Source: DASQGA01 sp035535315
GTDB taxonomy: Bacteria > Actinomycetota > Thermoleophilia > Gaiellales > Gaiellaceae
Assembly (NCBI GenBank): GCA_035535315.1
Contig: DATLQD010000129.1
Coordinates: 1-10,023 of the forward strand
Direction: 5' to 3'
Length of the DNA stretch: 10,023 nt
In this document: positions 1 to 6,611 of the stretch, piece after piece
How the letters are laid out: each line of letters opens with the position of its first letter
Position numbering within the stretch: position 1 is the stretch's first letter
Position numbers and translations under genes: made by a program
Notes under the pieces: model-generated
Seen by the model: only the letters and a program-made list of their open reading frames with translations
Database searches by the model: none
Told to the model about the DNA's origin: nothing

Positions 1-1472
1 AAGACCGGGATTCCCGTCCACATGGAGACGATGTCCGCAATCTCCTCCTCGCCGATCTCGGGCTGCTCGACCGTCTCCGAGCTCCGCCATTTCTCCTCGA
101 GCTCGCGGCGCTTCTGCGTCAGCTTGCGCTCCTTGTCGCGCAGGTTCGCGGCCTTCTCGAACTCCTGCGACTCGATCGCCGCCTCCTTCTCCTGGCGGAC
201 GTTGTCGATCTCGTCCTCGAGCTCGCGGTAGCGCGGCGGGGCGGTCATCGTCTTGATGCGCATCCGCGACGCGGCTTCATCGACCAGATCGATTGCCTTG
301 TCGGGCAGATGGCGGTCCTGGATGTAGCGGCTTGCGAGAACAGCCGACGCCTGGAGCGCTTCGTCCGTAATCGTGCAGCGGTGGTGAGCCTCGTAGCGGT
401 CGCGCAGGCCTCTCAGGATGAGCACCGTGTCCTCGACGGAGGGCTCCTCCACCTTGATCTGCTGGAAGCGGCGCTCGAGTGCGGCGTCCCGCTCGAGGTA
501 CTTGCGGTACTCGTCGAGCGTCGTCGCGCCGATCGTCTGGAGCTCGCCTCTGGCCAGCGCCGGCTTCAGGATCGAGGCCGCGTCGATCGCGCCTTCGGCC
601 GCTCCGGCTCCGACCAGGTTGTGGAGCTCGTCGATGAAAAGGATGATGTCGCCGCGCTGGGTGATCTCCTTCATCACCTTCTTCAGGCGCTCCTCGAACT
701 CGCCGCGGTACTTCGAGCCCGCGACCAGCGCAGCCAGGTCCAGCGTGTAGATCTGCTTGTTTTTCAAGAGCTCGGGCACCTGGTTTGAGGAGATGCGCGC
801 GGCAAGGCCCTCGACGACCGCCGTCTTCCCCACGCCCGGCTCGCCGATCAGGACCGGATTGTTCTTCGTCCGCCGTGAGAGAATCTGCATGACCCGCTCG
901 ATCTCGGTCTGGCGACCGACGACCGGGTCGAGCTTGCCCTCGGCGGCGAGCTTCGTGAGGTTACGCCCGAACTGGTCGAGCAGCTTCGAGCTCTTCGACT
1001 TCTCCGGCGTGCCACCCCCGCCCTGCTGGCGGCGGCCGGGGCCGGAGAGCATCCGGATGATCTCGTTGCGGATCTTCTCGGCGTCCGCGTCGAAGTCGAG
1101 CAGGATGCGCGCGGCCACCCCTTCGTTCTCGCGCACGAGCCCGAGCAGGATGTGCTCGGTGCCGATGTAGTTGTGGCCGAGGGAGAGCGCTTCGCGCAGC
1201 GCGAGCTCGAGGACCTTCTTGGCGCGCGGAGTGAAGGGGATCTGACCGGTCGTCACCTCGTCGCCCTGGCCGACGATCCGGGCGACCTGCGCGCGGACCT
1301 CCTCGACGGTGATGTCGAGCGACTCGAGGACGCGCGCGGCCAAGCCTTCCTCCTCGCGGAGGAGGCCGAGGAGAATGTGCTCAGTTCCGATGTAGTTGTG
1401 CTTGAGGGCACGGGCCTCGTCCTGGGCGAGGACGACAACCTGTCTTGCTCGTTCAGTGAAGCGCTCGAACAA
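1..1472 (-). CDS. clpC: ClpC-type Clp protease ATP-binding subunit, 5' part (3' end outside window)
   Basis: AAA+ unfoldase that, in its family, feeds substrates to the ClpP peptidase in the cytoplasm. About 490 of the usual 810-850 residues are present; the frame is still open at the left edge, where it reads the MWTGIPV segment that leads into the second ATPase domain. The N-domain has two Clp repeats, each carrying HNYIGTEHILLGL, spaced 75 residues apart; the DNA of the two copies (1139-1175 and 1364-1400) still matches at 32 of 37 bases. Walker A GEPGVGKT lies at residues 210-217 and Walker B ILFIDE at 277-282. A charged coiled-coil M-domain with a UVR-like motif (residues ~415-470) marks ClpC rather than ClpB or ClpA. 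The start is TTG at 1472, giving the family N-terminus (M)FERFTERAR, and is preceded by GGAAAGGA 8 bases upstream. No ctsR, mcsA or mcsB lies beside it. Confidence 0.97.
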   Translation of the reverse strand, partial: MFERFTERARQVVVLAQDEARALKHNYIGTEHILLGLLREEEGLAARVLESLDITVEEVRAQVARIVGQGDEVTTGQIPFTPRAKKVLELALREALSLGHNYIGTEHILLGLVRENEGVAARILLDFDADAEKIRNEIIRMLSGPGRRQQGGGGTPEKSKSSKLLDQFGRNLTKLAAEGKLDPVVGRQTEIERVMQILSRRTKNNPVLIGEPGVGKTAVVEGLAARISSNQVPELLKNKQIYTLDLAALVAGSKYRGEFEERLKKVMKEITQRGDIILFIDELHNLVGAGAAEGAIDAASILKPALARGELQTIGATTLDEYRKYLERDAALERRFQQIKVEEPSVEDTVLILRGLRDRYEAHHRCTITDEALQASAVLASRYIQDRHLPDKAIDLVDEAASRMRIKTMTAPPRYRELEDEIDNVRQEKEAAIESQEFEKAANLRDKERKLTQKRRELEEKWRSSETVEQPEIGEEEIADIVSMWTGIPV

Positions 1473-1480
1473 CGCTCGCG

Positions 1481-1488
1481 TCCTTTCC
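1481..1488 (-). promoter_or_regulatory. Ribosome binding site of clpC (supports TTG start)
   Basis: Reads GGAAAGGA on the minus strand, 8 bases before the TTG at 1472. It supports the non-ATG start, because no ATG or GTG upstream would give the family N-terminus. Confidence 0.75.
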
Positions 1489-1504
1489 GTCTACTGCCGA
1501 ACCC

Positions 1505-1510
1505 ATGCTA
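1505..1510 (-). promoter_or_regulatory. Possible -10 element for clpC
   Basis: TAGCAT on the minus strand fits the TANNNT pattern. Transcription from about 1498 would give a leader near 25 bases that includes the ribosome binding site. No convincing -35 hexamer is seen at 16-18 bases. No CIRCE or HAIR heat-shock operator is visible in 1473-1624. Confidence 0.3.
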
Positions 1511-1612
1511 CCGAACCGGTCGGGAGGTACTTCCGTGCTGCCTGAAGTGCGTATCGGCTCTAAGCGCCATCCTCTACAGACCTTATTTCTTCTGTGGCTC
1601 CGAACTGGCCGA

Positions 1613-1618
1613 TAGGGT
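1613..1618 (+). promoter_or_regulatory. Possible -10 element for the AlkA-type gene (leaderless start)
   Basis: TAGGGT (TANNNT) has its last base 7 positions before the GTG at 1625, so transcription would begin at or next to the start codon. The AGGG within it could alternatively act as a weak ribosome binding site. The -35 region is not clear. Confidence 0.35.
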
Positions 1619-1624
1619 CGTCTC

Positions 1625-2482
1625 GTGGTGCTCGAGACCGACGTGCGGCCATGTCCCCCCTATTCGCTCGCACTCTCCGCACGGCTCAAGAGCGACGCCA
1701 CGCGGAGTTTCCGAGACGGTGTTCTCACAGCCGTCTTCGAGGCCGGAGGCCCCGCGCTCGCCCACGTGCGCCAGAGGGCGGACGGGACGCTGGCAGTCCG
1801 GCTCGAGAGCCGGGAGCCGGATGCGGCCATGGAGGTGCTGCGGTTCGTGCTCGCCGCAGACGACGACCACTCCGAGTTTCTTCTTCGATTCCGGAACGAT
1901 CAGCTGCTCGGGCCCAGGATCAGATCGCTCCGCGGCATGCGCCCCCTGCGGGTCGCCACGGTCACGCACGCGCTCCTGAAGGCGGTCTGCGGGCAGCTGA
2001 TCCAAGGCCGGGCGGCAAGGCTCCTCGAGGCAAAGCTCATCCGCGTCGCTTCCGAGGAGCACGAAGGGCTGCGGCTGCCACCGACTCGCGCCACGTTCGC
2101 GAGCTTCGCGCCGGCCGAGTTGGCCCGGATTGGATTGGTCAGCCGCAAGGCCACGGCGCTCGTCCGGCTCTCTCGCGAGCTCGACCTGGAGCGCCTGCAC
2201 GGAGTCCCGACCGCTCAGGCACGGGCCCGCATCGAGCGCGAGCGGGGCCTCGGGCCCTGGTCGGCAGGCGTCATCTGCCTCTACGGCCTCGGACGCTTCG
2301 AACACGGCCTTGTCGGCGATCTGGGACTGATCAAGCTGTGCGCGGCGCTCAACGGCCGCCGGGCCGACGAGGACGACACGCGCGAGCTCCTCGAGCCGTA
2401 CGGCGAGTGGGCCGGGTTGGCGAGCTTGTATCTCCTGGCAGGCGGTGGCGCCGGGCTGGATACGTCCCGCTCGCACATGTAG
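1625..2482 (+). CDS. AlkA-type DNA-3-methyladenine glycosylase II (HhH-GPD family)
   Basis: A 285-residue base-excision repair glycosylase, close in length to E. coli AlkA (282 residues), expected to remove alkylated purines from DNA. Residues ~1-100 correspond to the AlkA N-terminal domain; no Ada-type domain is attached. The C-terminal half holds the helix-hairpin-helix signature GLGPWSAGVICL and then VGDLGL, where Asp232 aligns with the catalytic Asp of the family. The hairpin lacks the lysine used by OGG1 or EndoIII bifunctional enzymes, so a monofunctional glycosylase is expected. The start is GTG at 1625 (a second GTG follows at 1628), with no good Shine-Dalgarno sequence. It runs convergently into lysS with only 7 bases (2483-2489) between the stop codons. 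Substrate range cannot be read from sequence, so no symbol is assigned. Confidence 0.85.
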   Translation: MVLETDVRPCPPYSLALSARLKSDATRSFRDGVLTAVFEAGGPALAHVRQRADGTLAVRLESREPDAAMEVLRFVLAADDDHSEFLLRFRNDQLLGPRIRSLRGMRPLRVATVTHALLKAVCGQLIQGRAARLLEAKLIRVASEEHEGLRLPPTRATFASFAPAELARIGLVSRKATALVRLSRELDLERLHGVPTAQARARIERERGLGPWSAGVICLYGLGRFEHGLVGDLGLIKLCAALNGRRADEDDTRELLEPYGEWAGLASLYLLAGGGAGLDTSRSHM

Positions 2483-2489
2483 CCCGGGG

Positions 2490-3872
2490 CTAAGGCGCCC
2501 GCTCGCGCAGCGTCGGGAAGAGGATCACGTCACGGATCGTGTCCCTCCCGGTGATGACCATCGCGAGGCGGTCGATCCCCAGGCCGAGCCCACCGGTGGG
2601 CGGCATGCCGTACGAGAGCGCCTCGACGTAGTCCGGGTCGCCCGGCTCGGCAGTCGCGTCCCCGGTCTCCAACGCCACCTCCTGGTCGCGAAAGCGCTGT
2701 TCCTGCTCGGCCGGGTCGTTCAGCTCGGTGAATGCATTCCCGAGCTCCATGCCGCCGACGAAGTACTCGAACCGTTCCACGATCGTCGGGTCCTCGTCCG
2801 TCGCCCGAGCGAACGGCGAGAGCTCGATCGGATAGTCGTGCAGGATCGTCGGCTGGAGCAAGGCGGGCTCGACGTACGCCGAGAGAGCATGGTCGACGAG
2901 CTGCGCCCAGGTGCGGTCGGCCCCTGTCTCAGTCCCGCGCTCCTCGAGGCGACGCCGGAGCTCCCCCTCCTCCCGGCTCCAGAGTCCCTGCTCCTCGAGT
3001 GCGTCGACGAGCTTGACCCGCTGCCAGGGGGGCGCCAGCTCGATCTCGTGCCCCCGGAACGAGACCTTCGTCCCGCCCGTGGTCTCGCGGGCGACCCTGT
3101 CGACCAGATGCTCGATGCGCTCCATCGTGTCGCGGTAGTCGGCGTAGGCCTCGTACCACTCGAGCATCGTGAACTCGGGCTGGTGCTTGTAGGAGACGCC
3201 CTCGTTTCGGAAATCCTTGCCGATCTCGTAGACCCGCTCGAGCCCCCCGACGATCAGCCGCTTCAGGTAGAGCTCGGAGGCGATTCGCAGATACAGGTCG
3301 ACATCCAGCTCGTTGTGGTGTGTGACGAAGGGCTCCGCGAAGGCGCCGCCGTACCTCGGCTGCAGGATCGGCGTCTCCACCTCCACGAAGCCGTCTTCGT
3401 CGAGCCCGCTGCGGATGGAAGAGACCATCTGGCTTCGAAGCAGGAAGTCGCGCCGGGTCTCCTGGTTGATCAGCAGGTCGAGGTAGCGCTTCCGATACCG
3501 CGTCTCGGCGTCCACCAGGCCGTGGAAGGTGTCCGGTAGCGGCCTGGCCGTCTTCGCAAGCAGGATGAGCTCGTCGACGGCGACCGAGGGCTCGCCGCGC
3601 TTGGTCTTGGTGGGCCGGCCTTCCACGCCGACGATGTCTCCAAGGTCGAGGTCCACGGGCCCGACCCGTTCCGCGCTCAACAAGAGTTGGATCTGCCCGG
3701 ATCGGTCGACGAGGTCGACGAAAACGAGCTTTCCGTGGCCCCGCCGGCCGAGCACGCGCCCGGCCAGGCGTCTCGGCTCAGTGCCCTCCTGGCTAGGGTC
3801 GAACGTCTCGGCTTCGGCCCTGACCGCCGCGGCCTCGACTCGGCCGGGAAAGCGCTTCGGAAGCGAGCTCAT
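2490..3872 (-). CDS. lysS: Lysine-tRNA ligase, class II
   Basis: Charges tRNA-Lys with lysine using ATP, in the cytoplasm. The 460 residues hold an N-terminal OB-fold anticodon-binding domain (RLAGRVLGRRGHGKLVF, ~35-51). The class II core follows: motif 1 around 158-178 (GFVEVETPILQP), motif 2 around 213-240 (YEIGKDFRNEGVS, then HQPEFTMLEWY) and motif 3 around 427-438 (GLGLGIDRLAM). It is shorter than E. coli LysS (505 residues) because the N-terminal helical extension is reduced. ATG at 3872 is the only usable start: the frame upstream meets a stop before any ATG, GTG or TTG. No Shine-Dalgarno sequence precedes it, and TAGGCT (3883-3888 on the minus strand) suggests a very short leader. It is divergent from the two-component operon across an 88-base spacer. 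No LysX-type domain is fused. Confidence 0.97.
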   Translation of the reverse strand: MSSLPKRFPGRVEAAAVRAEAETFDPSQEGTEPRRLAGRVLGRRGHGKLVFVDLVDRSGQIQLLLSAERVGPVDLDLGDIVGVEGRPTKTKRGEPSVAVDELILLAKTARPLPDTFHGLVDAETRYRKRYLDLLINQETRRDFLLRSQMVSSIRSGLDEDGFVEVETPILQPRYGGAFAEPFVTHHNELDVDLYLRIASELYLKRLIVGGLERVYEIGKDFRNEGVSYKHQPEFTMLEWYEAYADYRDTMERIEHLVDRVARETTGGTKVSFRGHEIELAPPWQRVKLVDALEEQGLWSREEGELRRRLEERGTETGADRTWAQLVDHALSAYVEPALLQPTILHDYPIELSPFARATDEDPTIVERFEYFVGGMELGNAFTELNDPAEQEQRFRDQEVALETGDATAEPGDPDYVEALSYGMPPTGGLGLGIDRLAMVITGRDTIRDVILFPTLRERAP

Positions 3873-3920
3873 AGAGGCCGCGAGCCTACCGTCTCCACGA
3901 AACGGCGCCCGGGATCACAA

Positions 3921-3940
3921 TCTCTCATCTGTCTCTCATC
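3921..3940 (+). promoter_or_regulatory. Direct repeat with 11-bp period, likely response-regulator binding site
   Basis: TCTCTCATC occurs at 3921-3929 and again at 3932-3940, a 9-base identity at an 11-base period, one helical turn. OmpR-family regulators bind as head-to-tail dimers to direct repeats of this spacing. If transcription starts near 3961, the site covers about -40 to -21. It also lies upstream of divergent lysS, but its position favours control of the plus-strand operon. Autoregulation is inference. Confidence 0.6.
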
Positions 3941-3948
3941 GTTCCGTC

Positions 3949-3954
3949 CACAAT
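3949..3954 (+). promoter_or_regulatory. Possible -10 element of the two-component operon (leaderless start)
   Basis: CACAAT keeps the conserved A at position 2 and T at position 6. Its last base is 7 positions before the ATG at 3961, so the message would begin at the start codon. No -35 consensus is seen; the direct repeat lies where it would be, as expected for an activator-dependent promoter. Confidence 0.4.
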
Positions 3955-3960
3955 GAGGGA

Positions 3961-4641
3961 ATGCGGGTGCTGATCGTCGAGGACGAGCTGAAGATGGCGA
4001 GCCTCCTCAGGCGGGGGCTGCTCGAAGACGGGCACGCTGCCGACGTCGCGGCGAAAGGCGAGGACGCACTCTGGATGGCCCGGGCGACGGACTACGATGC
4101 GATCGTCCTCGACGTGATGCTGCCGGGCGTGACCGGCTTCGAGGTCTGCCGCAGCCTCCGTGCTAACGGCGTTTGGTCACCGGTTCTCATGCTCACCGCC
4201 AGGGACGCGGTGCAGGACCGGATCGAAGGGCTCGACAACGGAGCGGACGATTACCTCACCAAGCCGTTCTCCTTCGCGGAGCTACTGGCACGGCTCCGGG
4301 CGCTCTCGCGGCGCGGCCCAGTCGACCGTCCCCCCGTGCTCGAGGTCGGTTCCCTCAAGCTCGACCCCGCCACCCACCAGGCCTGGCGAGGCGGCGAGGA
4401 GATCGCCCTCTCGACCAAGGAGCTCGCACTGCTCGAGACCTTCATGCGACGCCCCGGCCAGGTGCTCTCCCGCTTTCAGCTGCTCGAGCACGCGTGGGAC
4501 TATGGCTACGAGAACCGGTCGAACATCGTCGACGTTTACGTCCGCTACCTTCGCGAGAAGATCGACCGCCCGTTCGGGACAACCTCGATCGAGACCGTGC
4601 GCGGAGCGGGATATCGCCTTCGGAAGGACGGCGGCATTTGA
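3961..4641 (+). CDS. OmpR/PhoB-family response regulator
   Basis: A 226-residue cytoplasmic transcription factor, the phosphorylation-controlled output of the kinase encoded next to it. The receiver domain (1-~115) has acidic residues Glu7 and Asp8, phospho-acceptor Asp51 in IVLDVMLPG, Thr79 in MLTARD and Lys101 in YLTKPF. The Trans_reg_C winged-helix domain (~125-225) contains STKELALLE, the recognition-helix region NIVDVYVRYLREKI and the closing IETVRGAGYRLR. ATG at 3961 gives the family start MRVLIVEDE; GTG at 3967 is an alternative because GAGGGA is too near the ATG to act as its ribosome binding site, but a leaderless ATG explains this better. The stop overlaps the kinase start by 4 bases. 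The regulon cannot be deduced beyond probable self-regulation through the repeat at 3921-3940. Confidence 0.93.
   Translation: MRVLIVEDELKMASLLRRGLLEDGHAADVAAKGEDALWMARATDYDAIVLDVMLPGVTGFEVCRSLRANGVWSPVLMLTARDAVQDRIEGLDNGADDYLTKPFSFAELLARLRALSRRGPVDRPPVLEVGSLKLDPATHQAWRGGEEIALSTKELALLETFMRRPGQVLSRFQLLEHAWDYGYENRSNIVDVYVRYLREKIDRPFGTTSIETVRGAGYRLRKDGGI
4622..4628 (+). promoter_or_regulatory. Ribosome binding site of the histidine kinase gene
   Basis: GGAAGGA lies inside the end of the regulator gene, 9 bases before the TTG at 4638. It fixes the kinase start and indicates translation from within the operon message. Confidence 0.6.
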
Positions 4642-6020
4642 GCCGACTCCCCATCCGCCTCCGCCTCACGCTGGCGTTCACGCTCGTGATGGCCCTGGTG
4701 CTCACGGCTACCGGGCTCTTTCTCTACATCCGGCTCGGACACGAGCTCGATGCAAGCCTGAACGCCGGCCTTCGTTCTCGCGCGGACGCCGTCACCGCAC
4801 TCGTCCAGCAGGCAGGCTCTGGGCTTCGCGAGGGCGGAAGGAGCCCACTGGCTCCTCCCGACGAGAGCTATGCACAGGTGGTCGACGACCACGGCGCCGT
4901 CATCGATTCGACCTCCGGGCTGAAACACGCGCCGGTGCTGAACCCCGGGCAGCTCGACCGCGCACGGCAGGGGACGATTGTCCTGGATCTCGGCCCACCC
5001 CCCAACGGGGACGATCCTGCCCGCGTGCTGGCGACGCCCGTGGACGCGCAGGGCCGACGCTTGGTCGTAGTCGTGGGCGCCTCCCGTGACGGGCGCGCGG
5101 AGGCGCTTGCAAGCCTGCGCACTCAGCTCCTCGTGGGCGGGCCGATCGCTCTCCTGCTCGCCTCGCTCGTCGGCTACGCGCTGGCGGCTGCGGCGCTGCG
5201 GCCGGTCGAGTCCATGCGGCGCGGGGCGGCCGACATCTCGGCGGCGAGCCAGGGCCGGCGGCTGCCGCTCTCCAGGCCCGACGACGAGATCCGGCGGCTC
5301 GGTGAGACGCTGAACGAGATGCTCGCTCGGCTCGAGACTGCCCTCGCCCGAGAGCGCGGGTTCGTCGCCGACGCGAGCCACGAGCTCAGGACGCCCCTGG
5401 CGCTCCTCAAGACTGAGCTCGAGCTCGCTGTCCGCAAGCCTCGCAGCCCGGAGGAGCTCCAGGACGCCCTTCGCTCTGCCGTGGAGGAGGTGGACCGGCT
5501 CGCTCAGCTAGCGGAGGACCTCCTCGCGATTGCCCGCTCGGACCGGGGCACGCTCCCGATTCGCCCCGCCCCCCTGAAGGTCGCGGAGCTCTTCGCCGAC
5601 GTCGTACACCGGTTCGAAGCCCGGGCAGAAGCCGCGGGTCGGCGCATCGAGGTCGACGATCCGAGCGACCTCGCGCTCGTCGCAGACGGCCTCCGCCTCG
5701 AGCAGGCTCTGGGCAACCTCGTCGACAACGCGCTCCGCCACGGGTCCGGCACGATCCGGCTCGCCGCGATCGAACGCGAGGGCCAGGTCGAGACTCACGT
5801 GACCGACGAGGGAAAGGGCTTCCCAGCCGACTTCCTGGCGCATGCATTCGAGCGCTTTTCGCAGGCAGACAAGTCGCGCCGGAGCGGCGGAGCCGGGCTG
5901 GGACTCGCGATCAGCGAGGTGATCGCCCGCGCTCACGGCGGCTGGGCGGAGGCGCAGAATCGCGCTGCCGGCGGCGCCGACACTTGGCTTTCGCTGCCGG
6001 TTGAGCCTCGCGCCGCCTAG
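4638..6020 (+). CDS. Membrane sensor histidine kinase (HAMP, HisKA, HATPase)
   Basis: A 460-residue inner-membrane kinase, partner of the upstream response regulator. A short basic N-terminus leads into TM1 (~10-31); an extracytoplasmic segment of about 130 residues has no sensor domain I recognise; TM2 spans ~164-187 and is followed by HAMP (~188-240). The dimerisation helix carries phospho-acceptor His248 in FVADASHELRTPLALLK. The ATP-binding domain shows the N box NLVDNALRH (~359-367), DEGKGF, the F box FERFSQ and the G2 box GGAGLGLAI (~416-424), so the kinase appears complete and active. TTG at 4638 overlaps the regulator stop as TTGA, typical of translational coupling, and is served by GGAAGGA. 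At the 3' end it overlaps convergent greA by 4 bases. The signal sensed is unknown. Confidence 0.93.
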   Translation: MSRLPIRLRLTLAFTLVMALVLTATGLFLYIRLGHELDASLNAGLRSRADAVTALVQQAGSGLREGGRSPLAPPDESYAQVVDDHGAVIDSTSGLKHAPVLNPGQLDRARQGTIVLDLGPPPNGDDPARVLATPVDAQGRRLVVVVGASRDGRAEALASLRTQLLVGGPIALLLASLVGYALAAAALRPVESMRRGAADISAASQGRRLPLSRPDDEIRRLGETLNEMLARLETALARERGFVADASHELRTPLALLKTELELAVRKPRSPEELQDALRSAVEEVDRLAQLAEDLLAIARSDRGTLPIRPAPLKVAELFADVVHRFEARAEAAGRRIEVDDPSDLALVADGLRLEQALGNLVDNALRHGSGTIRLAAIEREGQVETHVTDEGKGFPADFLAHAFERFSQADKSRRSGGAGLGLAISEVIARAHGGWAEAQNRAAGGADTWLSLPVEPRAA

Positions 6021-6025
6021 GCGGC
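6012..6025. repeat. Perfect 14-bp palindrome holding both stop codons of the kinase gene and greA
   Basis: GCCGCCTAGGCGGC is centred on CTAG, which supplies the TAG stop of the kinase (6018-6020) and the TAG stop of greA (6017-6019, minus strand). It encodes Ala-Ala-stop in both directions. With no loop and no T-run it is not a typical intrinsic terminator. Confidence 0.8.
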
Positions 6026-6490
6026 CTTGATGTCCATGATCTTGAACTTCATGGACCCGCGCGGCGCCGAGACCTCGACGGTCTCGCCCTTCTTGTGACC
6101 GAGGATGGCCCGTCCGACCGGTGACTCGTTGGAAAGCTTGTGCTCAGCGGGGTTCGCCTCGGCGGAGCCGACGATGAAGTACTCGACGGTCTTGTTCGCC
6201 CCGATGTCCCTGAGCCGCACCTTCGTCCCGACCGTGACGGCGTCCGTCGAGACATCCTGCGCCTCGATCACGCGCGAGCTCTTCAACCGCTCCTCGAGCT
6301 GCGAGATGCGGTGCTCGAGCATGGCCTGCTCGTTCTTCGCATCGTCGTACTCGGAGTTCTCGGTGATGTCGCCGAACTCCCGGGCAGTCTTAATACGTTC
6401 GGCCACCTCACGACGCTTTTCCGTCGAGAGGTATTGGATCTCGTCCTTCAGCTTTGCGTAGCCGTCGGGAGTGAGTAGTAGTTCCTTCAA
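6017..6490 (-). CDS. greA: Transcription elongation factor GreA
   Basis: Binds the RNA polymerase secondary channel and stimulates cleavage of backtracked RNA. With the start used here the protein is 157 residues, the normal GreA length (E. coli 158). The N-terminal coiled-coil hairpin (~1-75) has the acidic tip pair Asp41 and Glu44 in FGDITENSEYDDAKNEQ, matching E. coli numbering exactly; the C-terminal FKBP-like domain (~80-157) includes NESPVGRAILGHKKGE. An upstream in-frame TTG at 6505 would add five residues, but the TTG at 6490 has GGAGG 8 bases upstream and gives the conserved spacing to Asp41, so 6490 is preferred. It is divergent from dusB and convergent with the kinase gene. Confidence 0.95.
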   Translation of the reverse strand: MKELLLTPDGYAKLKDEIQYLSTEKRREVAERIKTAREFGDITENSEYDDAKNEQAMLEHRISQLEERLKSSRVIEAQDVSTDAVTVGTKVRLRDIGANKTVEYFIVGSAEANPAEHKLSNESPVGRAILGHKKGETVEVSAPRGSMKFKIMDIKAA

Positions 6491-6498
6491 AGTCCGTT

Positions 6499-6503
6499 CC
6501 TCC
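6499..6503 (-). promoter_or_regulatory. Ribosome binding site deciding the greA start
   Basis: GGAGG on the minus strand, 8 bases before the TTG at 6490. It lies inside the alternative longer frame beginning at 6505, so it argues for the shorter protein. Confidence 0.8.
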
Positions 6504-6521
6504 AAGACCCCAGATAGTGAA

Positions 6522-6540
6522 ACCCGGTGCCCTTCCGGGT
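6522..6540 (-). other. GC-rich hairpin in the putative greA leader
   Basis: ACCCGG and CCGGGT form a perfect 6-bp stem around a 7-base loop. If greA is transcribed from the element at 6555-6560, the hairpin sits in the 5' leader about 20 bases upstream of the ribosome binding site. There is no T-run after it in either direction. A role in attenuation is speculation. Confidence 0.4.
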
Positions 6541-6554
6541 ACCGAGCGCGCAGA

Positions 6555-6560
6555 ATCTTA
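6555..6560 (-). promoter_or_regulatory. Possible -10 element for greA
   Basis: TAAGAT on the minus strand, about 65 bases before the greA start. TTGACG lies only 7 bases upstream of it, too close to be its -35, and no other good -35 is present. CACTAT (6514-6519, minus strand) is a weaker alternative closer to the gene. Confidence 0.28.
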
Positions 6561-6596
6561 CCCTTCGCGTCAAGAGGAAAACGTTCGCGCCTGGGC

Positions 6597-6602
6597 TAGC
6601 AT
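6597..6602 (+). promoter_or_regulatory. Possible -10 element for dusB (leaderless or near-leaderless)
   Basis: TAGCAT (TANNNT) has its last base 10 positions before the GTG at 6612. The intervening bases are pyrimidine-rich and contain no Shine-Dalgarno sequence, so initiation at or within about 3 bases of the transcript end is the simplest reading. Confidence 0.35.
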
Positions 6603-6611
6603 TTCCTCCCG

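Noticed and set aside
309..788. Long open frame on the plus strand antisense to clpC
   Set aside because: Arises from GC-biased third positions of clpC read in reverse; the product has no recognisable domain while the minus strand encodes an intact ClpC ATPase.
1473..1624. Heat-shock operator (CIRCE, HAIR or ClgR box) upstream of clpC
   Set aside because: No GAGTGCTAA-type or CTTGAGT/ACTCAAG inverted repeat is present; the partial GGC/GCC symmetry at 1556-1568 is too short to call.
1583..2476. 297-residue open frame antisense to the AlkA-type gene
   Set aside because: Nearly as long as the sense gene, but its composition is a codon shadow with no motifs, whereas the sense strand has the HhH-GPD signature and catalytic Asp.
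2445..3539. 364-residue open frame antisense to lysS
   Set aside because: Low-complexity Leu/Val/Arg/Asp-rich shadow; lysS on the other strand has all three class II motifs.
3529..3960. In-frame upstream extension of the response regulator
   Set aside because: It is antisense to lysS and would place over 140 unrelated residues before a complete receiver domain that starts normally at 3961.
3953..3973. Small open frame starting at the ATG at 3953, overlapping the regulator start
   Set aside because: Only six codons before a stop; more likely an accident of the AATGAGGGAATG sequence, with CACAAT acting as the -10.
4638..4641. Frameshift between regulator and kinase
   Set aside because: The 4-base TTGA overlap with a ribosome binding site at 4622-4628 is ordinary operon coupling, and both proteins are complete.
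6491..6505. Longer GreA starting at the TTG at 6505
   Set aside because: This would put the ribosome binding site GGAGG inside the coding region and shift the conserved Asp41/Glu44 tip residues out of register with the family.
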